This document shows, in pieces, positions 1 through 13,800 of a stretch of 64,000 nt of DNA. This stretch comes from Isoperla grammatica (lineage: Eukaryota > Arthropoda > Insecta > Plecoptera > Perlodidae). The notes under the pieces are model-generated. The model was not told the DNA's origin. It ran no database searches and worked only from the letters and a program-made list of their open reading frames with translations. Position 1 is the first letter of the stretch. Each line of letters begins with the position of its first letter. Both the position numbers and the translations under genes were made by a program. The stretch spans positions 13,621,726 through 13,685,725 of the forward strand of contig OX246746.1 of assembly GCA_945910005.1 (NCBI GenBank), given 5' to 3'.

Positions 1-897
1 AAAAGCCACAAACAGCTACGAAATCAACAACACACCATTTGACGATGCTTGTGTGTCGACGACACAGCGTATATACATGTGGCGATAGAAAAAATGCCCG
101 ACGAAAACCGCAACTCACATATGTTTACAAACAAGACAACCACGGGTCGCTGATTTCCATTTCAAATGTCTCCTAGTCGAACGACGGGGCTTCGTTGCCA
201 AGTCTCTGTTAGTGTTGCACACCTGCGAAAAACCATTTCGAAACAATCTTCTTAGCCAACTGATGAAATAAATATTATGCCGTGACACATTTCACAACAA
301 TTCAATCGGTCAAATCACAATATTTTAGATAGGGAGCAGGTGTATAACTGTGGTGGCCTTAACATGTAACCTATAATAAAATATAACTACCTACCAGATT
401 AAGTTTATACGCGAAGTCACCCAGGATTTTAGAGAGAATGTACCAGCCCCCCCCCCCCCCCCACAACCACATATCTCGCCCCTACAATCTCCCTTTTACC
501 ACTGGTTGCAACAAAACAAATGTTAAAAAACCGTACAACAATTTAAAAATAGAAACTTTTATAGGTTAAATTTTCTATTTCACTTCTGTTCTATGTGACG
601 ACGTGTTTTAGTGTGTGTGTGGGGGGGGGGGGGGGGGGGGGTCCGCTGTTTGGCCCTAGAGTGATGTGAACGCCCGACAGCTAGTAAGTTTGATGTGATC
701 ATTACGTATTATATCTGAATCTGACCACATGGTATGATAAAATCGTGTTTGTAGTGTGTATGCGATCTCATCGAAAACAAACCATGCTCATTTGAGTGTA
801 GTACATTAGTACATTCAATCAGTATACATTACACTTCACATCACATATCCAAACATACAGTATGTACGTCATTATCCAGCTGGCCAGGTTCCCAGTT
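1..897. other. noncoding AT-rich stretch
   Basis: I see no supportable gene here. The stretch contains a C16 homopolymer at 447-462 and a (GT)n run leading into G21 at 621-641. Reading frames are short and show no recognisable domains. Confidence 0.6.
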
Positions 898-1076
898 CGA
901 TGATGATGATATTTGCGCTTTACGTCTCATATTTTTGCAACAATGCTAACCCCGAGACGATGGGTGGGTGATTATGACGATGAAAAACGCCATATGACAT
1001 CCATGCACAAGCCAGGATTCGAACCTGGAACGCAGATACTGCGGTTTACTAGACCAACGCCTAATCGACCGCGTCC
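898..1076 (-). mobile_element. tRNA-derived SINE (local family SINE-B), copy 1
   Basis: On the minus strand this starts with a tRNA-like head and ends in a (CAT)n tail, seen on the plus strand as GATGATGATGAT near 900. The box B-like GGTTCGAATCC is present as its complement around 1016-1026. The same sequence recurs at 17268-17456 (minus) and 62028-62213 (plus), including the GGGTGGGTGATTATGA block and the CGCGGT/TTTACTAGACCAACGCC block. RNA polymerase III promoter boxes inside a dispersed repeat are typical of tRNA-derived SINEs. The copy is diverged and probably inactive. Confidence 0.75.
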
Positions 1077-1564
1077 AAATCTGTTGCCAGTTCGATTCCC
1101 ATCATGTACCACCAGCGATCCTCCGACACCAATGTAGACCACGTAACGTCTGCCACCTCTACTGCGTCACCGATGACGTATTTCAAGTGATTCTGATTCC
1201 TAGCAATGGCAGCGTTGACCACAATCACTTCTCGCCAAGCTGAGCTGTCCGGATTAAGAAAGCGATTGGACAGGAACATGATAAGTATTCTTAGTACTTT
1301 TAGGAACCAGAATTACGTTTGCAATCTGCGGTTCCTCCAACACACCAGTGCATGTATGACGTATTCACTATTCGTGTAGAGGTAATGTTTTCGGTAAAAT
1401 AGTGGTATCAAGGATTTGATTTCGTGACAAATGTACCACGCGAGTATAATACTTGGGGTCGTAGCATTGTTACCAGTGGCGTAGCTAGGATATATCTCTA
1501 GAGGGCCGTTGGAATTATCAGGGTATTCGTTGAAAATATGACCTCTCTTTTCTAAAATAATACA

Positions 1565-1696
1565 TTTCTTCAGAGAAGTACCGACATTTGTTCATCGATC
1601 TATCAATCGACAAATTGTTGATCCTGTTTGTTGGAACTGTTTGAAATTGAAGATCGATCGATCAATCAACAAATTGTTGGTACTTCTCTGAAGAAA
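1565..1696. repeat. foldback (inverted-repeat) element, 132 bp
   Basis: An 18-bp perfect inverted repeat (TTTCTTCAGAGAAGTACC at 1565-1582, complement at 1679-1696) bounds the segment. Pairing continues imperfectly inward through the TTTGTT/AACAAA and GATCGATC parts. Two direct copies of a GATCGAT...CAAATTGTTG block lie inside. It looks like a small MITE-type palindrome with no coding capacity. Confidence 0.7.
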
Positions 1697-2369
1697 TTCC
1701 GGGGAGTTCTGCTTCATGTGTTGGGCGCAATGGTACAGGTTAATGGAACTCATCACTGTTTTGTTAATCGGCAATCTCTGTTGATCTCGTTTAATTGAGT
1801 CAGTCGAGTGGCTAATTCCTTTTAGCTGTGTTAATCATCACATGTGTGCGGGTGTGTCAAGCAGAGGAAATGAGACGGCGTCGACGTTCAACTTCAACGC
1901 TCAACATGACAACCTAAAGAAGTGGTCAGATTGTTTGGTGGTTTTTGGTGGTATGGTGGTTGGTGGTTTACACAATCGTCATTTCAAAGTATTGAAAATC
2001 AGTAACGTTTTCTAAAGTACGCAAAAAGCGTGAGGATAGACGTAAACAACAACAATAATCTTAGCATATATTTTAATTCATGAATTCACGGATTAACATC
2101 TGGAATTATCAGGCGAGTAGGCTTCGTAGTCACCATTTTCGCCAACAGTCTGCTAACTACTCGCCTACTGTATAGTCAGAAGCGTTGGTCATCTGCTGGT
2201 GATGTCACTTCCGTGAACTTATTACACTAGCGTGAACATGGAGCATTGGAAGAAACCCCAAGAACAAGACACAATCGGAAAGTTGATAAGACACAGCCGC
2301 CTATGTTCCGTGAAGAGTGCCTGCTAAAATATTCTAATACTATGATCACTAGGGTTGTTATTCTGATTT

Positions 2370-2536
2370 TATAGGCAACCCAAGAAAACCTTACACATGC
2401 TTTTGTCACATCCGGGGTATTCCTAGCCAACGAGCGGACCGCCCGAGACAATAGCGCGCAAATACCGATCGCTGATAAGCTACGAATACCTCGCCTGTGA
2501 CGAAAGCATATGTAAGGTAGTCTTGGGTTGCCTATA
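2370..2536. repeat. foldback element, 167 bp, long imperfect arms
   Basis: The left arm starting TATAGGCAACCCAAGA at 2370 is complementary to the right arm ending TCTTGGGTTGCCTATA at 2536. Pairing runs about 50 nt inward with scattered mismatches (CCTTACACATGC against GCATATGTAAGG, then GTCACA/TGTGAC). There is no coding capacity. MITE-like, class unknown. Confidence 0.7.
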
Positions 2537-3519
2537 GTACACAAAATAACGAACATACTGATAAAATATTATATCATTCAGTCCGTATGTCTGTAGCATG
2601 GTCGAATAAGAAATATTATTGAATCATCAGTGGTGCTTACGAAACCAAAAAGGTTTTTGCGTTGTTGGGTATCGCATTCTTGAGATATGATTAAATCTTG
2701 CACGAGTTGTGTTGTTGTGTTTTGTTGTGTTTTGTTTTTTAGCACTTTCGTCTCCCGACATGCGCGATTCTCAAGACTGCTGCGGAATGAGTTACATTCC
2801 GCGAACTGCATAACTACAAACATCGTGAGTCATCTGATATGTTGTTTACATTGGCTATACATGTTCGAAATTGATAAACCATGTAAACCATGACTTTTCG
2901 TTCACAGATCAAGGTTAAGTCGAGGGTCCAGTATTTATTGTAAGTACAGGTGTTTGAAAATGGTTTTATTATTTTTCCCTAAATTTCATTTTTTTAAATG
3001 CAAAAAGTGGTGAAATAATAATATTGTTTCTATTATTTTTTCGCATTCCTCGCATTGCAAAACAGTAAAATAATCAATAATATTTAATATTGCCTTATAC
3101 ATTACTACACCTTGCTTGCCTAAAGGTACAATCGGTATTTTTTTTCGTTGTGTTGACTCAATGAAGAGCACTCGTTTATTTCTAGCATGAGTGCTTGGAT
3201 TTCTCTGATTCATATTGGAATTGCTGTAATATTTCGTGCAGTGATGGTTGGCGGCAGTGCAACGCCTGCCTGCCATGATTCCCTATCCCTATCAGATGTT
3301 TTACAGTTTAATAAAGTCCGCTACGCTAGAATCCCGGATGGAATAATACCTTGCAGTGTCACTGCAAACCACAGAACTACGCTTAATAATAAAAAATAAA
3401 AAAAATGCAAATTATAAACCGAGAAAACACATGCATTTTTTCAGAAATCGAACCATCAAAGATGCTTAGCAAAAGCACTCACTACATCAGTGTATTAAAT
3501 TCCTGAGATCTTATAAATT

Positions 3520-4975
3520 TTATAGGTCAGCCCGTCAAACTTCCGTAATTATCTTGAAATCAGTGCCATGTCACGCAGGTTTGTTTATACATTCTTAAAA
3601 AAGATATTGTAATTTACATTAATTAAAACGAATCAAGTGAAATAAATATACTCAGGTTCTCTTACAAAACGCTACAGCCTACAGTGTGACATTACGCGAT
3701 TTTTGACATTACGACATTTATAATGTCCGAGCGTCAAACTTCCGTAATTATCCAAAATCTGTGGTATGTCACGCAGGTTTGTTTATATGTACTTATAACA
3801 GATGTAATTGAGATTAAATGAAAGGAATCAAATTAAACGAATATATTCAGGTTCTCTTACAAATCAATGCTGTGTTTGAAATTACGTAATTTCCGAATGA
3901 CAGCCGCTGGTTCTTCCGTAATTATCTCAAAGCCTGTAGTATATCACGCAGGTACGTTCATGTATGCTTTAAGTAGATGTAATAAAGATTAATAAGAAGG
4001 AATCATATTAAATCAATATACACATGTTCTTCTACAAATCGCTACTGTGCGACATAACGTAATTTTCGACATTACGTAATTTATAATGTCAGCCTGTGAA
4101 ACTTCCGTAATTATCTCGAAATCTGTGGTATGTCACGCAGGTTTGTTTATATATAATATAAACAGATGTTGATGAAATTAATTGGAAGGATTCAAATGAA
4201 ATGAATATACTCAGGTTCTCTTACAAATCGATACGGTACTTTGTTTGTAAATTACGCATTTTCCGAATGATAGTCGCTGGTTCTTACATAATTATTCTCG
4301 AAATCTGTGGTATATCACGCAGGTATGTTCATATATGCTTAAATAAGATGTAATTGAGATTAATTAAAACGAATCAAATTAAATGAATATACTCATGTTC
4401 TCTTACAAATCGCTACTATGTGTGACATTATGAACATTTTGAATGACAGCCCGTCCAAAGTCCGTAATTATCTCAAAATCTGTGGTATGTCACTCACGTT
4501 TGTTTATATATACTTAAAACAGATGTATTTGAGATAAATAAAAACGAATCAAATGATATAAATATACTCAGGTTCTCTTACAAGTCGCTACTATGTGGGA
4601 CATTACGTAATTTTCTAATGACAACCGGTCAAACTTCCGAAATTATCTTTAAATCAGTGGTATGTCACGCAGGTTTGTTTATATACATAAAAGTAGAAGG
4701 AATCAAGTGAAATGAATATACTCAGGTTCTCCTACGAATCGCTAATTGAGATTAACTGGAAGAAATAAAATGAAATGAATATACTCAGGTTCTCTTACAA
4801 GTCGCTACTTTGTGTGACATTACGTAATTTTCTAATAACAGCCGGTAAAACTTCCGTAATTATCTCAAAATCTGTGGTATGTCACGCAGGTTTGTTCATA
4901 TATTCTTAAAGTAGAAGGAATCAAGTGAAATGAATATACTCAGGTTCTCCTACGAATCGCTACTATGTGTGGCAT
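3520..4975. repeat. satellite array, about 180-bp unit, about 8 copies
   Basis: The marker TATGTCACGCAGG (or close variants) recurs at roughly 3567, 3765, 3943, 4129, 4311, 4487, 4661 and 4878. That gives periods of about 174-217 bp. Each unit also carries TTCCGTAATTATCTC, an ACTCAGGTTCTCTTACAA block, and in several copies the perfect palindrome ATTACGTAAT. Copies have diverged, one unit carries a partial internal duplication near 4690-4790, and the array is not coding. Confidence 0.85.
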
Positions 4976-4979
4976 GACT

Positions 4980-7690
4980 GACTTGTACAACTTTTAACAA
5001 AGAAGGCGTCGGCTAAGTAGCTAGTAGCTCTTTCAGGTTAGTGATTGGCAGGGTGTTAGTTAGGTTGGAATTGGAAACAAGATAGACTTGACGCATGTCG
5101 GTTCATGCGCCTTTATCTACTGTCTCGCCACACTCGCGTATTCTTGCAAGTCAGTTTATGAGTTGGCAGTTTGTACATTTGCCGTTTTCCAATATTCAGC
5201 GCTGAGGTTAGCACAAAGACTCACGCTATCTTCCTGTTGGCAATGCCCATTCAGTACTTTTGGTAGGGTACAGTTTTGCTAAACGCGTTAGTTGTTTAAA
5301 AGTGGAATGGAAAGCATAAGCAACCGTAGCCTGAATCCGTTGAATTGAGTTGACGCTAGCAGTACGCGTTACACTGGAACACAATTACTCGATCTAGTGC
5401 TGATTATTGGAACATCATTTTTGCACTTAGCTATAGACAACGCTAAACATGGGGAAAATACAATGCAAAAGTGTACTGATGAGCTAATGAGATGTTTTTA
5501 CGTATGTCAAAAATTGCGATTTTCGTCGTCAGCGCTTTCTGTAAAAAAATGAGGTTGAAACATCTATAAAAAAGAGTAGTTCCAAAGCCATGGATGTTGT
5601 TTTGTATGCATGAATTGTGTTCTTAAGAGCTTTGCACAGTTTTCTCGCCACAGTCATTCTAGCTTGATGTCCAATTTGTTGTGAGCTCACCAAATTCTAC
5701 CAAGCCACCCTTTTGACATGCGCAATCAACGATCCGTTAAAAACAGAATTTGGCCATAGGTCAACCCAATGCAAAACTAAGGTGGTGGCTCGCTTTAGAG
5801 TTTAGACGAATAAAAAGTAAAAAGTTTAAAATCTAAGGTTCACTTTTTAGTTACGGTAGATTTTTACAGTGCTCAAAACGGTCACGTTTTCATTTCTGCG
5901 GTGGTGGAAATGAAGACATGAAACCGCAAGCGAAGTGAAAGTTGCGGTTTTTGGTGGCCATACGGGAGCCATAGGGGCTTGAATTGAGGGGTTGAGTAAG
6001 GGCAAGCAGTCCGAGGGGGAGGTAACCATATGCAATCACAGAGACATACAACGCTTGTGCCACCAGGCCTGACAAGGGATATTCCAGGCTATGAAGAATT
6101 TATGACTTTTTCGGTACTCATCCTGTTTATCAACCTGCAATAACATTGGTGCGTATGGAGTGGGATACTTATAAAGCCTAGGACGCCAAATAGCGCACTA
6201 TACGATTTCAGTTGCAAGGAAATTAATACACTAACAGCCCAACCACAATTGTTGGTATCAGGATTGAATTACAATCAGGAAATCGTGGAGTAATTAAACT
6301 AAGGCCTGCATGGTTTTTATGGCGCTGTTCACTGAGACTAAGTTGTAATATCGTAATGATTTGTATGTAAATGTACAATTGCGATCCCAATCCTGATTAC
6401 GATCACGATGCCGATAATAGTGGTTGGGGCTTAAAACTGAACTACTTGATTCTGGAAAAGTTCGGAAAACCCTTTATAGTTTATAGCCTGACTTTAGGTT
6501 GCTATGCATATGTCACAGAGAATCATATCAAATGCAAAACCTCTAAGGCTCCCGAGTCCAGGGTGTAGTTTTGAAAAGTGCAAACATCTGCAGGCATGTC
6601 TCATGCGGTTTCTTGCTTCGCGAAGTTTTCTTCAACAGTGACCTGGCGTCGGGGGAGAGGGGGGATAGATGGGGGAAGACTAAGAATAGTCTGCTCGTAA
6701 ATACGCTCTCGTCACTACAACAAAAAGCAATATTTACATCAGCCTGTCTAGCTCTGAAAGGTTGTGACTTGTGATAGTAATAACTGTCCCGTCAACAATT
6801 GATAAAATTATTTCGAGATGATCGATTTCTGTGCGATTCCTCTATCCCACCCTCTGATATCTGCAGTGGCATATCCTTGGAAGATAGTATACCATCCAAA
6901 ACAGGTATAGGAGTCCCAGCAACTGGAGACCGATTTTATTTTCATATTTGTCGTTGTGAACGCCTATAAACATGTTTCTACTGTAAATACGGTAGTTTTC
7001 TCCCTCCTTCCTCTGAGATAAATTTGACAAGGGTTTGACTCCCACCCCCAATTGATACGCTACTGAATTACTCTTTGCCAGAACTTCTGTCTTGAGGGTA
7101 AGGGGAAAACTCGCCTGTTACGCGGAATACGTTTTCTAGTTTGTTTTTCATTATTTCAGAAAAGAAATTGGTTTGTGGAGCTTCCTCATTGCAAAACAGG
7201 CGCGTTTAAAAGGCTGTATGTCCAACTACAGGGCTGCGAAACCACCGATTTCAAACTAGAGGTTGAAATTGCTTTAAAATTGTCACAAATGGAATATATT
7301 ACAATATGTCATCCCCTGGAATATTCAGTTACCTACCTTATAGTTGTTTCTTTGTTCCATTCCGTTTTTCAATGGTGTTGCAACAACACATACAAAAGAA
7401 CAACTGCAATACGGAAATATCTATTGGAAGAAACAAACATACGCCCACATAAGAAAGAACATAACATTATCTTGGTCTAGGGGATGATATATTTTGGTTT
7501 ATTTTTAGCAATCTAAAGGCATTTCAAAGCAATTAATTAACGGACATAAATCGGGGTTTCACAGGATAGGTAGGCTGTAGGCATGCCGCATACTGCCTGA
7601 TTTTATGCATGATTTCATAGCGTTCATTGTTACAGACATGAAATTAAGCCCATGCCTTGTGTGCTATGTATGTGACGCAACAATAACAAT
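4980..7690. other. noncoding stretch, nothing recognised
   Basis: Open frames are all below about 100 codons, show no domain or codon signature I recognise, and overlap on both strands. I found no RNA gene, no clear repeat unit and no convincing promoter. Confidence 0.5.
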
Positions 7691-7699
7691 GTAATGCCC

Positions 7700-7827
7700 G
7701 GTTACCATGCTTTTACGTCGGACGCTGGCCAATCGTAGCCATTTACGCTAACGCTGGCACCGCCCCCTGGACGGTCGTATACTACGGGCTACGGTTGGTC
7801 AACGTCCGACGTAAAAGCATGGAAACC
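7700..7827. repeat. foldback element, 128 bp, about 41-bp arms
   Basis: CCATGCTTTTACGTCGGACG at 7705-7724 is perfectly complementary to 7803-7822. Pairing extends outward by GGTT/AACC and inward through GGCCAA...GTAGCC against GGCTAC...TTGGTC, with only a few transition mismatches. The loop of about 46 bp is GC-richer than the surroundings. MITE-like, no open frame. Confidence 0.8.
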
Positions 7828-7829
7828 GC

Positions 7830-10800
7830 GCGAACCAGCGCGAGCAGTTAGTACAAATTTTGACAGGAGAACGGTAACTGTTTTCCGCGGGGGTGGGGTA
7901 TATTGTATAACAAAGAACGTGTTGACTTCCATACCAAGATACCCCGTCGAACGTGTTAGCAGCCAGAAAGACTGTGGATCCCTCCATTTCGAGCACCGAT
8001 AATTTATGTAAGCAAACTTGTTCGGTGCCTACACGCTCCATAACTATTTATATAACATATTACTCTGGAAGGGGACCAGAAAAAGAGACATAAAATAGTT
8101 GACCAGCCCATGATGTTAGCCCACGAGTTACCTCACACATGCGTGTAAGAACTTTCACCTACGGCGTATAACGAACATTCACGTTAATAACAAATAGCTA
8201 TCTGAGGTGTATTGGACTGAGGGTTAAAAATCTCGATCAAAATAATTAGCACTTTCACCTTGAACGAGACAATAACCAAATTATACCGCATACATATTCA
8301 TCGGAACTTACACTTCATTATGCATAGTCTACAAGTAGTTGAGTGTACACAAGACTGTGTATGGCCAAATCGACACAATAGCTGAAAGCACTGGTCCTAA
8401 AATCACTTGACAGACATGAGACAACCTTCGAGAACACTTTCTTTCGGTTGATTTACATTCGCTGATTCGTACATTCATGTCACTTCGTTTCGTTTACATT
8501 ATACATTACGCCATTCTCTATATTTTATCCGAATTTTTATGGTTAACTTAGTTTTCGTATTCGTAATATCTAGATTTCCATAAAGCACTAAGCATAGGGG
8601 TTGAACGATTGGGGACAGTTTAGAAGCCGTCGTATTGAAAACAAAAGGGCGTTAGGTGTTGTAAAGAGGTTTGACTTGATGCTGTAGCTATACAGTGAAC
8701 AATTTAGTAACATTTACAAAACATGAGTGAAAATGAGAAATGTCGTTCATTTTAGATATCAAATGTAAATCTATAAATTATAGAGGTGTAAAATTACCGG
8801 TCACATTGAAATAATATTACTGATAATTATTACCTAACCGAGCAAGGTATTTACGATTTTTCTCTTATTTGCTATTACTGTGTGCTAGGGGAAGATAAAG
8901 AAGGTGGAAGCGACAGAATTGAATAGTGAGAACTTTACACCCCTATACCCGACTTCAAGTTGGAAACAGGGACAGAGTCGCAGAGCACGAATGAGAATCA
9001 GAAAAGAGACAGACGAAAGTTGAAAGTGAGAGAGACCATGATGAATGAAAAGGGGATGATTAAATATATGCACGAGAGCCCCCTCTACGGGCCCCAGTCA
9101 CCACGACCCAGTCCCACCTCGACATCGATAAATCTATAAATATCTCATAGTATCTAAATGCTTGGATGTTTTCATCACAGCTTTCAAACCACCGACGGTT
9201 CAAAATGTTGAGATTTGCTCCTATCCATAGCGCTGAGTGACACACGAATGAGCCCCGCCAGGTTTCCATGGTTGGCAGCGTGGAACAGGGAATGAGGGCT
9301 CCATGCTCGAAGCAAAGGGACCGAGTCACGCATTGAGCCGACACTCATATACAAGAGTTGGTCCATGTCAATGTCACAAGTACGGCAGACATTCGCAAGC
9401 ACTCTTACCTATGTTTTACTGAATACAAACTCGCGTGCCACAATTCCACTGCTATCTTCTTCACTAGATTAGCGGTGAAAGAAGTCACGGTATATAGTAT
9501 ATACGATAAGGGCTAAGGAAGAATTTTGGGACGCAAAAATAATATAGATGAGATGTAGAGTATAAATTTAAAAAGCATCATTTCCGAACTTAGTACGGTA
9601 TACATGTATTGTATACGGTATTCAATGCATACATGTATTTTGATTGTTTTGTTATAAAAATGTACAAAGTCAAAAAAAATGTAAAATGTTAATGTTAAAT
9701 TTGAAGGTTTAATGTAGAATGTCTGTATGCAAAAAAAAAGCTTGTAGCTGTATTTAAATCCTGAATAAATAAATAAATAAATAAATACATCGTATCACTC
9801 TACACTACTAAAAATAATCACACCGCTAAACACCGAAATCATAGATTTTTAAAACGAAATTTGGAAAAAATAAACCCACTTTCACGGGGATCTAGCCATT
9901 AGAAACAGCCCACGAGACTCCAGACCCTTTGAACCTTGTGAACCCATGCAGCAGAAATGAACGGATGTATGAAACGAGAAAAGTGTATGGCGTAGTAGTC
10001 AAGTCATTCGAGTAGGGCTTAAGCCTAGCTAGATAACTAGGTCGTGCCCTTCTGGATAATCTAAACCTTTCAGCTTCCGATAGGAACCGGCTTACCGGAT
10101 AGTGTGAATGTGACATCAGATCACTAGTTCCGTTTCGAGTCAAATCGGACACTTTCACGTGACACAAACTACCGTTAAGTTTAGGCCTTTGGTGCTGTGG
10201 TGAGAGCAGGCGGGTATCGATGAGAGAGAGGAATCTTAGTAAGCTAATCCAATTAGCCTCTTGATGCAGAGTTCGTGTGAGGGTGAGACCGCGGGTTCCA
10301 GTTTCTCACCCCTATCCATTATCTTCCACTTTCCGCTGGCTAGTCAGCAGGCTAGAGTAGTCAGTAGTCAGCTGGCTAGATAGTCAGTAGGAGGGATACT
10401 CTTGATATTACCAATGAAAATTATAATCATACAAACTAACACATTTTTTTATTGAGTTCTTACACTAATTGTGTGCATTTTTCACTGCTTCAATGTTGTG
10501 TGGGGTTACCTAGCTAGAGAATAGAGATATGACCAAAAAGCGCCAATTTCGTAAACTTCTATACCAAGAGTCACTCACGCCGAGAGTATCCTGTGAGCCC
10601 TAAAATTCTCACAAGAGACTGTCGCTCCACGCGGTCTATTTCAACGGAATTCGCAGCGGGATTCCCCAATACCTGTTTGTTATTGTCCACTGCATGGACT
10701 GCAGTGCAGCCGTGCTTGGAATATGCCTAGGCAACGCCCGCCAACAGACGCGCCGATATTCAAGTTGACTCTACCTATATTCTCATCTCATTACGAAATA

Positions 10801-13800
10801 GCTGAGTTCCCATTTTCGGTCCCATTTTCTAGGTGTTCACCTCGGTGTTTACATGGTATAACGAGTGTGATAACAGTACTCAGTAAAGGGCTCAGTCCGC
10901 CATGTAAACAAGGTTATTAAACCATCAATCTTACCCGTTATGCCAACCGCTGGCGATGTCATAATTTCAACTAATGATGGAAGTTAGACCTATAACACTG
11001 CACGGGGAAATCAAATACTAATCATTAATCAACATTGTGAAACATATAAATCAATGTAGCACTCACTTTAGGGTATTTCTGAGAAGAGTTTTCCCCCTAA
11101 TCTTCATTACTTCCCTTTTGTTCTACGAATGCACGATCTACGTCTTATCTGCGGCAACGGCAACATACCGCTTCCGTGTTAGGATGAAGTTATTTTCACT
11201 GCATTGACGTATTTTGAATTAGGCATGCGAGTCACGACGGGAAACATGTATGTCTTCGAGGGGAAAGCCCGACAATGCATGATCGCTCTAGAACTCGCAA
11301 CACCGAGGGTAGCCTAAGAATAGTCGCGTTCACACAAAATGATTTGTAGAACTAAGATTTTCTGTTCTGTGAGGTGATTGGTTCTTAAAGTTGTAGTTGA
11401 CGAAAAAGCCAAGTCCATTAGTAGACCTACCTCTACTTGAAACAGGAGCATAAGATGCGTTTCCACCAGGCGGACACGAGAAAAATAAATAGAGGCAGTA
11501 GATAAGTCTGGGTCTGGTCTACAATACACATCAATTATGTACACATCATGCACATTAGGCCCTATGATCTTACTTTCTCATCAAAACGTGTCAAATCAAG
11601 CTTAAAAAAAATTCGAAAACTTTCAATTCAAGCCTTTTTGAAATTATATTATTTTTGAAGAAATGCATACAAAATGTAGTATAATTAGGTTCAAGTTACC
11701 TCCCTGTTGAAAAATCTTGCCAAGATCTTGCCAAGACACCGTTTAAAGTAAGATCTTGCCAAGATTTGTGATGAAAACAAGATCGTGTAATGATCTCGCC
11801 AAGAGTTTTTATGAAAACAAAATTTTATACCTATATGATCTTATAGGGAGATGGTTAAACAAACTATTTTTTCTGGGGGGGGCATCCACCGCATACTCCC
11901 CCAAGTCGACCACTGCGCATTACGAACTTGTAAACGTTAGAGAGAGCAAACTACGTAGCTCGAAAACATGATGAACTTACGGTTGTGGAAACCAATTTCG
12001 TATTACTACTTATTTAGGCACACGTGGATGGTGGCATAGTTTTCAGTTCGCTTCCAAATAACATCTATTGGCTGCATTTTGTCAACACGAAGATATTAAC
12101 AAGCGTATCATACATTTACAAAAATAGCATCTATCACACACAAGAAACAAAAATATAAATAATCTAGTGAACACCCAGAACCAAACAACGCACTAGCCCA
12201 AAAAAGTGGGGGGGGGGTTCTTCCCGGGGGCCGTGCCGGGTTCACTTAGCTTGATTGGCGGTATCGCTGGAATGTTGTCACTAATCTCGTTCTAGCTGTT
12301 ATACTATTCATTTTGAAGGAAAAACTTATAGGAAAGCATATTTAGTTTACATGCCAACAGTCATCACAAAGGTTATTTCGTAATTATAGACCCAGTAGTT
12401 TACTTGTTATTACAATTCACGCAAAGCATCGGAAAGTGAGCAAATTTCTGATTGTTACCTCAACTTTAATCGTCGAAAAACTAATGATGGGATTTGCACG
12501 AGAGTTCCTTAAGAGTATGTATCAATAGTGTGAGATAATAAACAAATAAAACTTTCTAGAAAGAAAGTGCCCCGAACGAAAATTCATAACATGCACTAAT
12601 ATGCAGGGTGCAGCGGTTGGACCTCAAAAGCAGCGGTTTGAGCCGTGAAACCTCGCACCCTTATTCTAAAAAAAAAAACTGACAGCATGTCTTGTGTATC
12701 ATAAAAATAAAAATCTATAACATAACAAGGTAACAACACCCTAGATAACAAATGTTATTTAGTAGCTTATAAAGTGTGTTATGACAGTATAATTTTGTCT
12801 ATAAAATTAATTTAGTTGTTATTCTAAAATTATTCATTAGTGAGCATTTAACGTATGTATTATTTTAGCGTAGTAAGCTACTAGAAATAGGCAAAATACA
12901 TCCAGTATATGTACACACGCACAACTCTTCTGTGTGTCACCTACCCCGATGCAACAACTTTAAAATAAGTTAAAATAAGTAAGTAAAATAAATACTTAAC
13001 TACTAATAATAGTAAGTTAAATAAGTTATGTGTATGTTTTCTGTTCTATGTCACTATGTGGACGTGACGTCAGAAGTAGACGCCCAAAGCTCGAAGTAGT
13101 CCATAATTTAGTCGGTAGAAGACAGGAGGCGAAAGTGTAGACTTGATCGCACCGTCAATTAAATGTAGTACAAATAATATTACGAACGATTGAAAGTAAT
13201 TTGAAGTTCAATTGAACTAATGTTATTATTTTCAAACGTATATCATCAGTTTCTAACACTTGAGATAAACTTCAGCTAACCATAACCTCAAAGTGTAGCC
13301 TATTCTTTACTCACGCAGGCAGTGCCGTAATGTGCTCTAGTACAGATGTCCAAAGCTCAGGTAGGTAGTCGATAGGAGGCCACTTTAGTTAGTCACAAGC
13401 ATTAGTCTATACTAGCAGCTTTGGGACACGGCCTCAAATATACCTAGACTAGAAGTAGAACTTGATTAGTTAGATGTTAACTACGTCAGACAAGGTGCCT
13501 TGGGCTAAAATTCCCTTTCTCCTTGGCGATGGGGGATGCATGGGGCCTACTTAAATTATCATTGAAGAAAATGAAGACGTGCCAATGCCTATGGACAATC
13601 AACAGTTACCCGGAGCCATATTCAGGTTTCATTAGCAGTTAGGCCTACTAGTTAGTAGGTTTACCCATACCGGATGGTGAAATCGTCTGTGATACTGACA
13701 CATTAGAATGAACTATGATCTTTGACATTGATAAAGTCGCTTGGTCCAGGTTTCAGGTCTGTTGTGTATGACGTTCAAGGCAACAGGTGTGATATATAGG

